DNA of 64,000 nt, from positions 535,373,073 through 535,437,072 of the forward strand of contig OZ010786.1 in assembly GCA_963932465.1 (NCBI GenBank), written 5' to 3'. Numbering within the stretch: position 1 is the stretch's first letter; every line of letters begins with the position of its first letter. This document shows, one piece after another, positions 1 through 12,496 of the stretch. The position numbers and the translations under genes were made by a program. The stretch comes from Maratus speciosus (taxonomy: Eukaryota; Arthropoda; Arachnida; Araneae; Salticidae). Below the pieces are notes generated by a model. That model had not been told where the DNA came from and searched no databases. It saw only the letters and a list, made by a program, of their open reading frames with translations.

Positions 1-1226
1 AGTTTTAATTTATTTCGATCATATGTAGAAAATTCTAAATTTTAAATAAAATTAAATTTTGACGATTTTGTCTATTAATGAAATTGTTATGTTTGTTAAG
101 TTAGTAATAACATAATAAAAATGCAATAAAGACATCAGTTAATCCATAAGCATTTTTGTTTACATTTAAATAACAGTACAGAATATAGAAAATAATTATT
201 ATTGTTAACATAAATAGTAAAAAAATAGTAAAAGAATAAGTTGTTGCTAGATTTTTTTTTTTTTTTTTTACATTAGAACTACACAAACTTAGAGTCAGAA
301 ATTATTTAAGGGCAAAACAAACTTTTAGTTTTTAATTTAATATGAATGCAGTTCTGTATTTTTTTCTGCAGTTCTGTATTAAGACATTTATCAAAAGTCC
401 ATTGAATTATACTTTTCACAAACTAAAAAATCCTGGAGTTTATTATTATTATTATTACAATTCGTGTCCAACATATACTAAATAAAGAAGCAAAATATCA
501 ATCATGATAGATTTTATGAAAAATACTTTCAGTTTCCATTCTAGAGAATATTTTATTTCAAATATTTATTAAAACATAACAATGCATGAAACAAAATTAT
601 TTACATGATTGGTATTGGTAGAAAAATATAAATGTTAATTGAATAACATTTTTTTTTTTAATTTAGTGATTAGAACTACATAAAATCCAGATTAATTTCG
701 TTAAAAAAACTTTTATTTGACTGTAATTTTGCTGTTGCGATTTACAATCTAATGTAGAAAAAGATGAGTTACTAAGATTTATTTGTGAATAATTATTGGT
801 TTTTTTTATATCCGTAAATGTGAGATTCAGAGTTTTTGTTAAAGCACAATAACTCGTATAATAACATTACGTAAATGAAAGATAGATGTTGGCAAAATAA
901 TTCCTAAGCACTTTAATAATGGTCATAAATGATCGTTCATCTGATATATTCTTAAATTTCCCATGAATAAATCTCCAAATTTTCATAAATCTTCCATCCT
1001 TTAAAAATAAATCGTTTTATGTATCCAATCCAAGTGGAATTATCTATATTTTAAAAGTATCTTATTTTAAATTATTTTTTTTTCTGGATATTTAATTGAC
1101 TGCAGAAATTTAACGTAGCATTATCGTTCAGTTACATTTATTTTCTTCGAATTGTAAAGAAAAAAAAAACGAAAAAAAAAACGAGTACATCTATTTAAAT
1201 AATGAAATTCTTCTTTAAAAGATGTA

Positions 1227-1795
1227 GAAATTAGTTTTAAATTCTAAATTCTAAATTTCATTAAATTTTAAAGATTTTGTCCGTTAATAGAGTTGTTATG
1301 TTTGTTAAAGTTAATTATCACATAATAAAATATAGTAAAAACTTCAGTTGATCGATAAACACTTTTGTTTACATTTAAATAACAGAACAAAATGTAGAAC
1401 CTATAATAACATTAAGTAAATGAAAGATAGAGATTGGGAAAATAGGTCCTAAGCACTTTAATAATGCACATAAATGCTCGTTCATCTGATATATTCTTAA
1501 ACTTTCCAAGCATTAATGTCAAAGTTTTCATATATTTCGCGTCGTTTAAAAATACATTATTTTCTGTATCCAATTAAAGGGAAATTTTCTATGTTTTAAA
1601 AGTACCTTATTTTAAATGGCTGATTTTCTGGATATTTAACTGATTGCCTGAAATTTAATCTGGCATTATAGATAATCCATCAGAGGGAAAGACAATTATA
1701 ATATTTCAGATAAATTTATTCTCTTGAAATCATAAATACAAAAACAAATTCGAGTATATGTATTTAGATAATAAAATTCTTAATTAAAAGATGTA
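1227..1795. repeat. Half-length unit of the 1.1-kb array
   Basis: This interval starts and ends on block 1 but is only 569 bp long. It keeps the 'gttgttatgtttgttaaag' segment, block 2 and block 3, and lacks the middle section with the 'tttattaaaacat' motif seen in full units. It looks like an internal deletion or unequal exchange within the array. Confidence 0.55.
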
Positions 1796-2971
1796 GAAAT
1801 TAGTTTTAAGTTAATTCGTGCACTTTAGGAAAATTCTAAATTTTAAATTTCTTCTATAGAAAGGTATTAAATTTTGATGATTTTGTCTGTTAAAAAAGCT
1901 GATACGTTTGTTAAATAAAATAATTACATAATGATAAAGCAGTAAAATTTTCAATCATTGGTAACATAAATTGTAAAATATTACCAGAAAAAAAACGTTT
2001 CTGTCATTTTTTTCCTTTGTGACATTAGAACTAAACAAACATAGAGTTAGAATTTTATTTTAAACAAAATACAAGTCTCGATTATTATTTCAATATGATT
2101 TCTTTTCTGTATTCGTTATTTAAGGAGTAATAAAGCAAAATATAAATTGGGTAGAAGCATTTATCAAAATTCCTTTGAATTTAAATTTTAGGCAAATTTA
2201 AAATCCCTGAGAATTTTTTAGATATTATTAAAAAATTAAATTGTTGTGTTCGATATGTATGTAATGAGTCGAAATTTCAATTAGTTACACTTTTTGTTAA
2301 AGTATCTTCTATTTCCGTTCGAGGGAATATGCCATTTCAAATATTTATTAAAACATGATAATGCATCAAACAAAATTATTTAACTAATTGGTATTTTCAG
2401 AAAAAAGTTAATCATAATTGATTATATGCATTTTGTTAAAAAAATCGTATGTGTTTGTAATTTTGTCTTTGCGATTTACAATGTAACGGAGCAAAAGATG
2501 AATTAATTAGAGATACTTGTGAATAGTTCTTCCTTTTCTGTATCCAAAAATGTGATATTCTTACTGTTTATTAAAATACAATAACTCGCATAAAAAATTA
2601 CTCAACTAAAAGATAGAGGTTAGAAAAATAAGTCCTAAGCACGTTAATAATGGACATAAAAGTTCATTCATCTGATATATTCTTAAACTTTCCATGAATT
2701 CATCTCAAAGTTTTCATATATTTTGGGTCGTTTAAAAATAGTTTCCTGCATCCGATCAAATGGTAATTCTGCATGTTTCAAAAGTATCTTATTTTAAATG
2801 ACTGATTTTCTGGATGTTTAAATGATTGCCTGAAATTTAATGTATCGTTATAGTTAATCCATCGGGGACAAAGGCGATTAGAATATATCAGTTAAATTGA
2901 TTTTCTTTAAATCGAAAAAAATAAAAACGAGTACATTTATTTAGATTATGAAATTCTTCATTAAAAGATGT
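1796..2971. repeat. Full unit of the 1.1-kb array (early subfamily)
   Basis: This 1176-bp interval runs from block 1 to the next block 1. It carries the early-subfamily order: a 'gattttgtctgttaa' segment, a 'gtgacattagaactaaacaa' segment, a 'tttattaaaacat' segment, then blocks 2 and 3. No TE insertion is visible inside it. Confidence 0.6.
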
Positions 2972-4083
2972 AGAACTTTGTTTTAAGCTAATGCGTGCAT
3001 ATTAAGAAATTTCTAAACTTTAAATTTGTTGTCTAATATCGCATTAAATTCTAAGGAATTTGTCTGTAAATAGAGTTATTATGTTTGCTAAAGATAATGA
3101 TTGCATAATAAAAATGCAGATCCATAAACATTTTTGTTTACATTTAAATAACAGTACAAAATGTAGAATATAATAATTATTGGTAACATAAATTGGTAAA
3201 AAATAACCAAATAATGTCGTTGCTACCAATTTTTCTTTTGTGACATTAGAACTACACAAACATAGAGTTGGAATTTTATTTAAGACAAAAACAGCCTTCA
3301 GTTTTATTTTAATATGATTGCATTTCTGTATTCGCTATTTAGGGAGTAATAATGCAAAATATAAATTAGTAGCATTTATCAAAATTCCATTGAATTATAT
3401 TTTTAACAAATTTTAAACCCGAGAGTTTTTTTTTTTTTAATTTAACATTATACATATATTATATATATTTTTATTTTATATTTAACATTTATGTGTTCAA
3501 TTTGTACTAAGTAAGGAAGCAAAATATGAGTTAATGCTAGATTTTGTGAAAATACCTTCTATTTCTATTTTAGAAAATATGCTATTTTCAAATATTCACC
3601 AAAACATAATGATGCATCAAACAAAATTAATTAAATGATTGGTATTTTCAGAAAAAAATAAATCATAATTGAATATCATGCTTTTAAATTTAGTGATTAA
3701 AATTACTTAAAATCAAGATAACTTTTTAAAAAAGCTTTAAGTTAATAAGAGACGTTTGTGAATAGTTCTTCTTTTTCTGTATCTGAAATTGTAATATCCG
3801 GAGTCTTTTATTAAAACACAATAACTCGTTTAATAAAATTACGTAACTGAAAGAGGTTTGGCATATAAGTCCTAAGCACGTCAATAATGGACGTAACTGC
3901 TCATACATCTGATATATTCTTAAACTTTCAATTAATTATTCTCCAAGTTTTCATACATCTTTGGATCATATCCATCCGAGGCAAAGACTATTATAATACG
4001 TCAATGTAATTTATTATCTTCAACTTGTTAAAAAAATCAAGTACAACGATTTATAGTATGAATTTTTTTCATTAATAGACGTA
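2972..4083. repeat. Full unit of the 1.1-kb array (early subfamily)
   Basis: This 1112-bp unit matches the preceding one segment by segment, including 'catttttgtttacatttaaa', 'gtgacattagaactacacaa' and blocks 2 and 3. A short AT-rich expansion sits near 3430-3480. Confidence 0.6.
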
Positions 4084-4439
4084 GAAATTAGTTTTAAGTT
4101 AACCATGCATATTAATAATTTTTTTAACTTGAAGTGTGTTCTTTAATATCGTATTAAAGTTTGATGATTCTGTCTGATAACAGAGTTGGTATTTTTATGA
4201 AAGATAGTGATTACATAATAAAATAATGCGGTAAAACTTAAGTTGATACATGAACATTTTTTTTAAAAAACATTTAAATACAGGTACGAACTGCACACAC
4301 ACAAAAAAAAAAATTGTAACATTAACCGAACATTTAAACATTAACAGAATTTAATCGTTACTAGCATTTTTTCCCTGTGACATCATAACTGCACAAAATT
4401 ATAGTTAGAATTGTATCTAAGACAAAAACTAACTTTCAT

Positions 4440-4440
<1 letters not shown>

Positions 4441-4473
<33 letters not shown>
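4441..4473. repeat. Poly(T) tract, 33 nt
   Basis: An uninterrupted run of T inside an array unit. It is not at the end of a recognisable retroposon. Confidence 0.9.
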
Positions 4474-4851
4474 CAAAATGAGAGTAATCTTCTTGTTCCC
4501 GTGTTACAGAATATAGATGAAACTATAACATATGTTATTTTTTATATTAACATCTTTTTTTTTCTTCAAATTCTATAGGCACAACGATGAATGTGGTATT
4601 TTTCAAAAGGTTCTGCCAGCGTCTTTTGACATAGTGTGTTTATATATCGTTAAAAACACGTTGTTTCATAAAAAAGAATTGCAGAAAAAAACTAATCAAC
4701 AAATAATCTCAATGACAGCGGAGAGAAAGGTAATTTTTTATGGCTAACGCTTGCATTTAATATATATTTTTTTAGAGTGCCCACTAACAATTAAAAAATT
4801 ATATTGATATAGAAGAAAAATGCGTTCTAATAAAGTTTTGAAACGTATTAA

Positions 4852-5601
4852 GGGGTCTCAGGACTCTTAAAGCTTTAAAATTTTCGAAATTTTAATTTTT
4901 TTACGTGTTAAACTCCTATCTTTTCTGAACATTTTGATATAATTGTTTCCTTGAAATTCCTATTAGAACTGAAGTTGTGGCTTTTACATTTATACACGTT
5001 CAATAGCTGAAGCGTCGTTTGGGAAACTTTGAAGTCATTTTTCTCCAAATGACGTTTTTGGGCATAACGCGCACGATCTCTCAAAAACTTATGAATATTT
5101 TTTCATGAAATTTTCAAAACGTATGTTTCATGTTAGTCTGTATAAACTGAACCTAAAATTTCCTTTTTATTGTTCAAAACAATATTTTTTTAGGAGATTA
5201 TGCTGTTGAAATTTTCTTAATTTTGCATTAGCTAAATAAAACTTTGAATTAAAAATATAAAAAAGCTTTAAATACAAATTTATTTAGGTTCAGGGTAATT
5301 ATTATAATCTGAAATATAAGTAGGCACCAAAATTTTCATTCTAGTTGCAACACTTATTTTGTAATCGTGCGCGTAAGCTGTTATGCCGATTTTTTGCTCG
5401 TCAAATGTCTAACAGTTTGGAGCCCCCTGTAAATGGTAATTCTGCATCTTATAATTTTTTAAATACATGAAATGAAAGAACATACTTATATATTTTATTT
5501 CAATTAAAATTGTGTCTTAAAATCTAATACATTTTAAGATATTAAATGTTGAAAATGGTCTTTTTTTTCATTTTTTCCAATTTTAAGAGTCCTGAGACCC
5601 C
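4852..5601. mobile_element. TTAA-flanked MITE with GGGGTCTCAGGAC termini
   Basis: The ends are inverted: GGGGTCTCAGGACTCTTAAA at the left and its complement at the right. Both sides carry TTAA (4848-4851 and 5602-5605), the target-site signature of the piggyBac superfamily. The element is 750 bp, has no transposase ORF and contains long inverted internal segments. A relative in inverse orientation lies at 57383-58125, and a more distant one at 32982-33681. Family assignment rests on the target site only. Confidence 0.75.
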
Positions 5602-5639
5602 TTAAAAGCAACATTTGCGTATTGGTTTCACGTCAGGAG

Positions 5640-6040
5640 TTAACAGCCGAAGAAATCTCCATATACCGCTATTTACAATTACCCTTTATGGTTATTATTA
5701 ATTACCTTTTATGTCCGTTTCAGCGGATTAAACATGAAGTTAGATTGGTCGTAAATTGTGTTTTATTTGTATTTTATTGTTTCATTTATTGATTGAAAAA
5801 TGTTTTAATTTCGTTGTGGAAAAAAAGTTGGAATCAATTGATGATATTTTGAACAAATTGCTTTTGAAATTACATTTGTCCTCTATCTGACAATGTAAAA
5901 ATTAAAAATGTGTGGTATTTTGAAGTTTTAAAAATTGCAATAAAAGTTAATAAAAGTTAATCGTCTACTGTTGCTACCATCAAAATGACGCTAGTGTTAC
6001 GCACGGACAAGTTTGCCTTGTATAATATAGATATTATTGC
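5640..6040 (-). repeat. Interspersed repeat, inverse copy of the 29.9-kb repeat
   Basis: The segment at 5960-5992 (poly-AT, then an 'atcgtctactgttgctacc' core and 'aaaatgacgc') is the reverse complement of 29950-29980 ('acgtcattttgcgaatggca' and following). Similarity continues through the AT-rich flank toward 5640, including a 'gcaatttgttc' motif. No termini or target duplication could be fixed. Confidence 0.5.
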
Positions 6041-6128
6041 GTTTCCTATTCCAGGAGTAATTGAGTAAAATATAAATTAGTTAGAGTTATTTGTATAAAA
6101 TCCTGTGCATTGTATTTTTCACAAAATA

Positions 6129-6560
6129 AACAAGTTGGAAACTGCACGTCAAACGTGTCAAATGTTCGTACAATAACTAGTTTTATAAATATTTTTTACA
6201 CCGCATATTGTACTGAATGTATATTTTAGTGCACTTCATAAGTGTATATTAATTGTTTTGCGGTTCGAAAGTTTGTAACATCATTAAAATGCACTTGGAA
6301 TATTTTTTTCCCAGACGCAGTAATGTAATGGTACACTTTTGCCTGTCCCTGTAATTAAACTATGCATCATATTTTCATAAAATTTGAAATGACTCGAAAA
6401 AAAATTGCAAAAATTATATATTTAAATGTTTAGCCCATTCGGTTGGGTAGTTTTTGCTCTGTTATATACGGACGGACGGACAGATAGACAGAGGGACGGA
6501 AAGACAGACAGACAGACCGAACGACGAACTATAGGTGCTAAGTATTTATATAATTATGAA
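6129..6560 (+). repeat. Interspersed repeat with GACG/GACA simple-repeat tail, copy A
   Basis: The copy starts 'aacaagttggaaactgcac', runs through 'actagttttataaatatt' and 'cattcggttgggtagttttt', and ends in an imperfect (GACG/GACA)n tail at 6470-6530. Other copies start near 14153, 24683 and 48955 in the same orientation. The constant tail resembles the simple-repeat ends of non-LTR retroposons or Helitron-type elements, but no ORF or termini decide which. This copy and the one at 24683 form one subtype, with a 'caccgcat' core. Confidence 0.7.
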
Positions 6561-6857
6561 AACGCTTAAAAACGGTGAGTTATTATTTTAATAATATTAT
6601 ATTTCTATATTGAACACGTACTACGTAATCAATCAAAATATCGATTAATTACAGGTTTTGTAAAAATACCTCCTATTTGCTATCTAAAGAATACACTATT
6701 TGAAATGTATTTTAAATCATATTAATACATGAAATTATTTAGCCGATTGCTGCTTGTTGAAAAAATAAATCATAATTGATTAATATACCTAAAAAAACTG
6801 ATATATACTCAGAATTCCATAGAATTAATCTCCAAGAAATCACATATTTTTGCATTC

Positions 6858-6885
<28 letters not shown>
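6858..6885. repeat. Poly(A) tract, 28 nt
   Basis: A homopolymer run inside a disturbed array unit, just after a fragment of block 2. Confidence 0.85.
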
Positions 6886-6889
<4 letters not shown>

Positions 6890-7363
6890 ACAGCCAATTA
6901 AGGTTTACTGCGGTACATTCTAAAAATAACTTATTTTAAATGAGTCTTTTTTAGGAATTTAACTTGTTGCCAGAATTTTGAATGCCGCATACATACATTC
7001 GTTAATATATACGAAGAATATTAGAATATTCCAGTAATTTATTTGATTTGAACCGCGAAGTAATTTCAAGCAAATCGATCTAGATTATGAAATTCCTCAT
7101 TTGAAGATGCAGAAATGAGTTTTATCATGCATATTAAGGAAATTACAAATATTATTTTTGTTCCCCTAACAGGGCATCAATTATGCACATTATGGATGTT
7201 AATATATTTGTTTCCTTTACTAAAAACAATGATTGTGTTAAAAAAATATTTTTCCTGCAAATCAGTTCCAAACTGTTATAATACTCTTACGGAATCTATT
7301 AAACAATTTTAATTTTATCACCTATATATACAGGCCTCTCAAATATGCAATAAAGCAAGACAA

Positions 7364-7368
<5 letters not shown>

Positions 7369-7407
<39 letters not shown>
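7369..7407. repeat. (TA)n microsatellite
   Basis: About 19 TA repeats, ending 'tacatttaactatt'. Confidence 0.95.
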
Positions 7408-7410
<3 letters not shown>

Positions 7411-8285
7411 TTAACTATTAAATAGTTTTCCGTTAAACCTCATATACTCTTTAATCATTTGTAATCTTGTACATAAGCAGAATAAACCTAGTATGTTGCA
7501 TCAATTAATTATTATCAAATGAGTTAATTAATCGCCTGTCTGCCCAGTAAAAGGGCAAATTTGCTATGTTGTTTTCTCCTTAATGTTTTTATAAATGGTA
7601 AAAAATGGTTATTTTTTGCAACATTATATAATAAAACTTTATTACGTATTGAATATAACCCTTGAGAGTGTTAATTTTTAGTCAATGTTTTTGACAGCAT
7701 AACTCAGTGTTTTAAACTGCTGTATATCAATAGAATTATATTAATTTAAATAAAGCTCCTACTGCAGTAAAACCCGCAGCTTAGTGAACGCAGATATCAG
7801 TTTTCGGTGGTGAGAACGTTACAGTCATAAATTACACTGTTCAATAAATTTGAACTTTTGCTCTTTCACAAAAACAAAATTTGTTATTTCTTATGCAGTT
7901 TTTAGTGCTGATTCCACATCCATGTTTTAGATTTACTCTAGCAGGACTTGTTTTTGGTATTTGCATATATCGATTTATGCAAATTTCGAAAATTTTGATT
8001 AATTATATGCAAATTTAAGGCATAAAGGATTAGCAGACTGGCTTTTTAGTTTTATGTTATAATTACTGTCTTGGTTACTTAAAAAAATACTTTGTTTCTG
8101 AGATTATACTGACATGTTATCTTGTATTGTGTGTAATCTGCAAATTTTTCATGTTTTTCTATTATTATTTTTTGACGTCGAATTATTTCTTCCACACGAG
8201 TACACTAACATGTTTCAAAACCAGTTTTTGCGCTGATTTCAAATCTAGTATCCGTTTTGTCCTATAAGTCAACTTTTTGAAAAAG

Positions 8286-9456
8286 GTGATTTTTTTGGGG
8301 GGAGGGGTAAAAAAGCCAGAAAACTTGTTATCTACTGCAACTAGTTAGAATAGAGTCTACTACTTGTTTTCATATTTTTTCGGCTATATAAATTGTTGTT
8401 TATGTCCGTGATTGAAATCTGACACTGGTCACCCTTTTAACAATGGGGTACACTACACCCCCCTAAAAAACAACTTATTTCAAACTTGTGTCAATATCAT
8501 AAAAAAATAGAACTTCATTTTACTCAAAAACTAGACGTGATATAAAGAAACAGTCGGAAGTTTTGAAATCATCATAAAAATCTTGTCTAGAAAAACATTA
8601 CGTCAATTTTGTGGCAACGTTTTTAAAGTTCATAGAATCGTAAACATCACACAACTGAAAAATGTGTAAATTAGGAAACTATTAAAGATTTTTATAAAAA
8701 TTATTTTTCTTAAATATGAAATTATTTTAAATTCAGTCAGATTAAGTTTTCACAGTTATAAAAAGGATGACTACTTCCATTTTAATTTTAGTATGATTGC
8801 AAATCAGCTTTTGGCATTTACAAAGTAAACCAGCGGAAAATAACCTGATTAGAAATATTTGGGGATATTGAAAAAGGTGAAATATTTTTTGGGAGGTCAA
8901 AAAGCCAGAAATTTTTTTATCCACTTCAACTAGTTAGAATAGAGTCTACTACTTTTTTTTCATATTTTTTCGGCTACATAAATTGTTGTTTATGTCCGTG
9001 ATATAAATCTTACACTGGGCACTTTTTTAACAATGTGGTACATACCCCTAAAAAGCAACTTATTTCAAACTTGTGTCAATATAAAAAAAAAATAGAACTT
9101 CATTTTACTCAAAAACTAGATGTGATGTAAAAAAACAGTCGGAAGTTTTGAAATCATCATAAAAATCTAGTCTAGAAAAACATTACGTCAATTTTGTGGC
9201 AACGTTTTTAAAGTTCATAGAATCGTAGACATCACACAACTGAAAAATGTGCAAATTAGGAAACTATTAAAGATTTTTATTATAAATTATTTTTCTTAAA
9301 TATGAAATTCTTTTAAATTCAGTCAGATTAAGTTTTCACAGTTATAAAAAGGATGACTACTTCTATTTTAATTTTAGTATGATTGCAAATCGGCTTTTGG
9401 CACTTACAAAATAAGCCAGTGGAAAATAACCTGATTAGAAATATTTGGGAATATTG
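8286..9456. repeat. Local tandem duplication, unit about 587 bp
   Basis: The segment from 'aaagccagaaaac' (about 8310) through 'ttggggatattg' (ending 8870) is repeated from about 8898 to 9456. Anchors are offset by 589 bp ('ctagttagaatagagtctac' at 8341 and 8930) and 586 bp ('ggatgactac' at 8765 and 9351). The two copies are far more alike than neighbouring 1.1-kb units, so the duplication is younger. A diverged relative of the inner part ('gaaactattaaagag', 'aaaacgttgc') lies at 18150-18490. No gene is seen. Confidence 0.85.
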
Positions 9457-10185
9457 ATTTTTTTTTTCAAAGAATATGTAATATTGTGTGTTTATTTAAT
9501 CATATTATTTAATAAACTCCTAAACTAAAATTACTTTGCTGAATGCTAGATGTGGGGAAAGTTAATACTAAATATTTTAATAATGGGTTTAAATGCTCAT
9601 TCACCCGTTATATTCTCGAAATTTCTATAGAATAATCTCCAAGTTTTCACATACCTTAGCACACTTTAAAAAGAAATCTTTCTCTACGTCTAATTAAACT
9701 TGAATTCTATATCTTTTAAAAATATCTTATTTTAAAAGACTAATTTTCTGGATATTTAACTGATTGTCACAATTTCAACGCAGTATTACGGTTAATGTAT
9801 CGGATGCAAAGACGATTAGAACATTTCAATGAACTTTATTATCTTCAAACCGTAAAGTAATTTCAATTATATCGATCTTGATTATGAAATTCCTCATTTA
9901 AAAACTTAGAAATGAGTTTTAAGTTCACTCATGCATATTAAGAAAATTATAAATATTAAATTTATTTCGCAATATCCCATTAAATTGTGTATTCTGTTAT
10001 TTTAAGATAGTGGTTGGATTATAAAAGTGATTTAAACAGTACAAAGCTTCGTTTCTTATAAATATTCGGATATAATAATATGTTGTTGTTGTTGTTTTCA
10101 CAAATATAGGGATAATGACTTAACCAAGTATTAATATTTTGCTGTGAAAGATTCTACGGATTAATTTTTTGTATTAAAAATACAA

Positions 10186-10215
10186 AAATAAAATAAATAA
10201 ATAAATAAATAAAGA
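10186..10215. repeat. (AAAT)n microsatellite
   Basis: A short run of AAAT/AATA repeats within an AT-rich array unit. Confidence 0.8.
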
Positions 10216-10489
10216 TAGAAATAAAAAATAAAAATACATGTTCTACTTTTTATTAACCTATTTATGCTTAGTGTCCCATTTTTAGGACGATTCGAATTTT
10301 AATAATTTCTTATAATTTTCTTCTTTTTGACAGCACGAAAATTGTATGAAGTAATTGTCTATAAATATCTTTATCTATTACCGAGTGATGACAGCATAAG
10401 ATTGATAGCTGTTTGCTTAAATGAAGGCCTTTTTTCGGTGTTTATAAATTTTTCATCATTGAAGACAGCGAAATGTAAAAAGTAAGTTT

Positions 10490-11107
10490 GATTGCCTAAG
10501 TAGAACAGCTCAGACGAGGAATCCAAATCTGTAGAGCATAGTGTCCCTCCCGGTCGTCATTATTAAGGTCTTAAAGATAAGAATTTACATAAATAGCTCT
10601 GCCTGCTGGGCAACAGACTGTCCCTTCGAGACAGAGAGCGAAAGAGAAAACGATGACTTAGGCGTCACCCATTGGGGCAAGGCGCCCCCACGCGATAGGC
10701 AGCAGGTGAAAAAGGAGACGTTGTTGCTACTATGGCAATGCTGCGTGTGCTGGGACACACTGTAAGTCCAGAAAGTTCATATTTGGAGTGCTGATCTGAT
10801 ATTTTACGCATGATCGCTGGAAGTTAAAACACAAATTTGTTTTTGAAATTTATAATTATGCTTTAATTATCCCAGCACTGCCGGCCTTGAGAGTATGTTT
10901 ATTATCCAGTATTTGGGGAGTGAGTTGTGAAATTTTATATGCCGGGTTTCCGTTAGGGTACAGTGATAGTACCTATGCACTGGTGTGTCTAATTCTTCGC
11001 ATTCGCAGAGAGGAAAGGAGATGCAGTGGAATTTTTTTTGGTAAATTTTGAAAGGGCCGTGACCCGTTAGGAATGCGGTGGTGGGTATTAAGAGGTACAT
11101 AGAGACT
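10490..11107 (-). mobile_element. 5'-truncated LINE insertion with 14-bp target duplication
   Basis: The 618-bp insert is flanked by exact copies of 'taaaaagtaagttt' at 10476-10489 and 11108-11121, as expected of target-primed reverse transcription. On the minus strand it starts inside the C-terminal part of an ORF2-like protein (11100-10867) and continues into about 377 bp of 3' UTR. That UTR is clearly less AT-rich than the surroundings. No poly(A) tail is seen at the 3' end, so a CR1-, Jockey- or R1-like clade is more likely than an L1-like one. This is inference. Confidence 0.75.
10867..11100 (-). pseudogene. LINE reverse-transcriptase ORF, C-terminal fragment
   Basis: This 77-codon open stretch is the tail of a non-LTR retrotransposon ORF2. 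The run 'FLTGHGPFKIYQKKF' matches the 'LTGHG.F..YL.RF' block that follows the RT and linker in Jockey-, CR1- and R1-like elements. It is followed by a C-x-C ... DTP-x-H-x4-C arrangement (CEC, then HRYYHC), the usual C-terminal zinc-knuckle-like motif of those proteins. The catalytic RT domain and endonuclease are missing because the insertion is 5'-truncated. The ATG at 11100 is internal to the parent ORF and is not a real start. The fragment is not expected to be functional. Confidence 0.75.
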
Positions 11108-11192
11108 TAAAAAGTAAGTTTTTATTTCTATTTTTTGTATTAAGGATCCAAATAAATAAGCATAATCTTAGCTTGTAAACTTCTTTGAAATA

Positions 11193-11194
<2 letters not shown>

Positions 11195-11233
<39 letters not shown>
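11195..11233. repeat. Poly(T) tract, 39 nt
   Basis: An uninterrupted T run within an array unit, about 75 bp beyond the LINE target duplication. It lies outside the LINE insert. Confidence 0.9.
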
Positions 11234-11235
<2 letters not shown>

Positions 11236-12496
11236 GAAATTATATGTTCAAACCTATTTTTTATGCATGTCTGTAACGTACAAATTATAGGACGTTAGGC
11301 GCAAATGGGTGCATATTTCTATTAGCAATTCAGGGTCTGTTATTTATGTAAAGTCCTTTTTAAGATTATTTTGATATAAATTGTTTTTTAGCCTCAAATA
11401 CTATTATTCTTAATAAATTCTTAATAATACTTATAATGTTCTTACTCTCTGTAAATAAATAAATATATTTTTTAATAGTTCATATAGATACTAATTATGG
11501 TATATAAAACGCAATTTAAAATTTGATTTATATAAATTTAGATAACACATATAATTATGCATTTTTTTACATATGGATGTTCCCATATTTACTACGTTTA
11601 CATTTTGTCAAATAAATACAAAAATATTTCAGCGTAATTTTTTATAGTATTTTTCCAGTTCATTATTCAACATTTTAAAGGGATTTTAACAACAAATTTA
11701 GGAAAACAAAAATTGAGGCATAAATGGGTTAACTAAAACATCTTAAGTATTACCAAATATGTGAAATCAATTATGTAAAAAATACATTATATTACATCTA
11801 GAAATTGTGTCTGTATTACCATTTCTGTTTTTGAGATTCAGAAAAATGCAGGATAATGGCAAATGTACAGAGTTTTATATTAATAGTACTTGATGCTATA
11901 TTTGTTGTTATTTTCCCTAATTTTTTAATAGATACCTTGTTTTAAATAGCATTCTTTTAAAAATGAAGGTTTCGTTTGAATGGTTGAAAACTTCTTTTCT
12001 TTTCATATTTACTAGGAAACTTTTGATAAATTCAACAATGAAATAAAATTTTTGAATGATTATTAAATTGTAATAAGTCATCTAATGAAACTACGCAACT
12101 GAATGGTAGTGGTTTGAAAGTAAATTCAATGTGTTTCGAAAAATGAATCAAATGCATATTTATTCGTATGTTTTTTTTTTAAATTTCTATATCCAACCAT
12201 CCTCCATACATACACATATATTAGCATATTTTTGAAAGAAATCGTTTTCTATGTTAAGTTAGTATAGAATTTCGTATCTTTTACAATGATCTTATTTTAA
12301 TTGTAAATTTAACTGACTGCTAGAAATTCAGTGCAGTATTCTAGTTATTGTATATGATGCGACGGAGATTAGAATATTTCGGTGAACTTTATTGTCCGCA
12401 AAGCGAAAAATAATTTCAAGTATATCGATAGATATCGAAGTATATCGATTTGAAATTCTTATCTTGTAGACGTAGAAACGAGTATTATGTTATTAG

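Noticed and set aside
6470..6530. (GACG/GACA)n as a stand-alone microsatellite
   Set aside because: The same tail follows the same body in four copies, so it is part of the interspersed repeat.
10541..10765. 74-codon plus-strand ORF
   Set aside because: Antisense to the 3' UTR of the LINE insertion; open by composition only.
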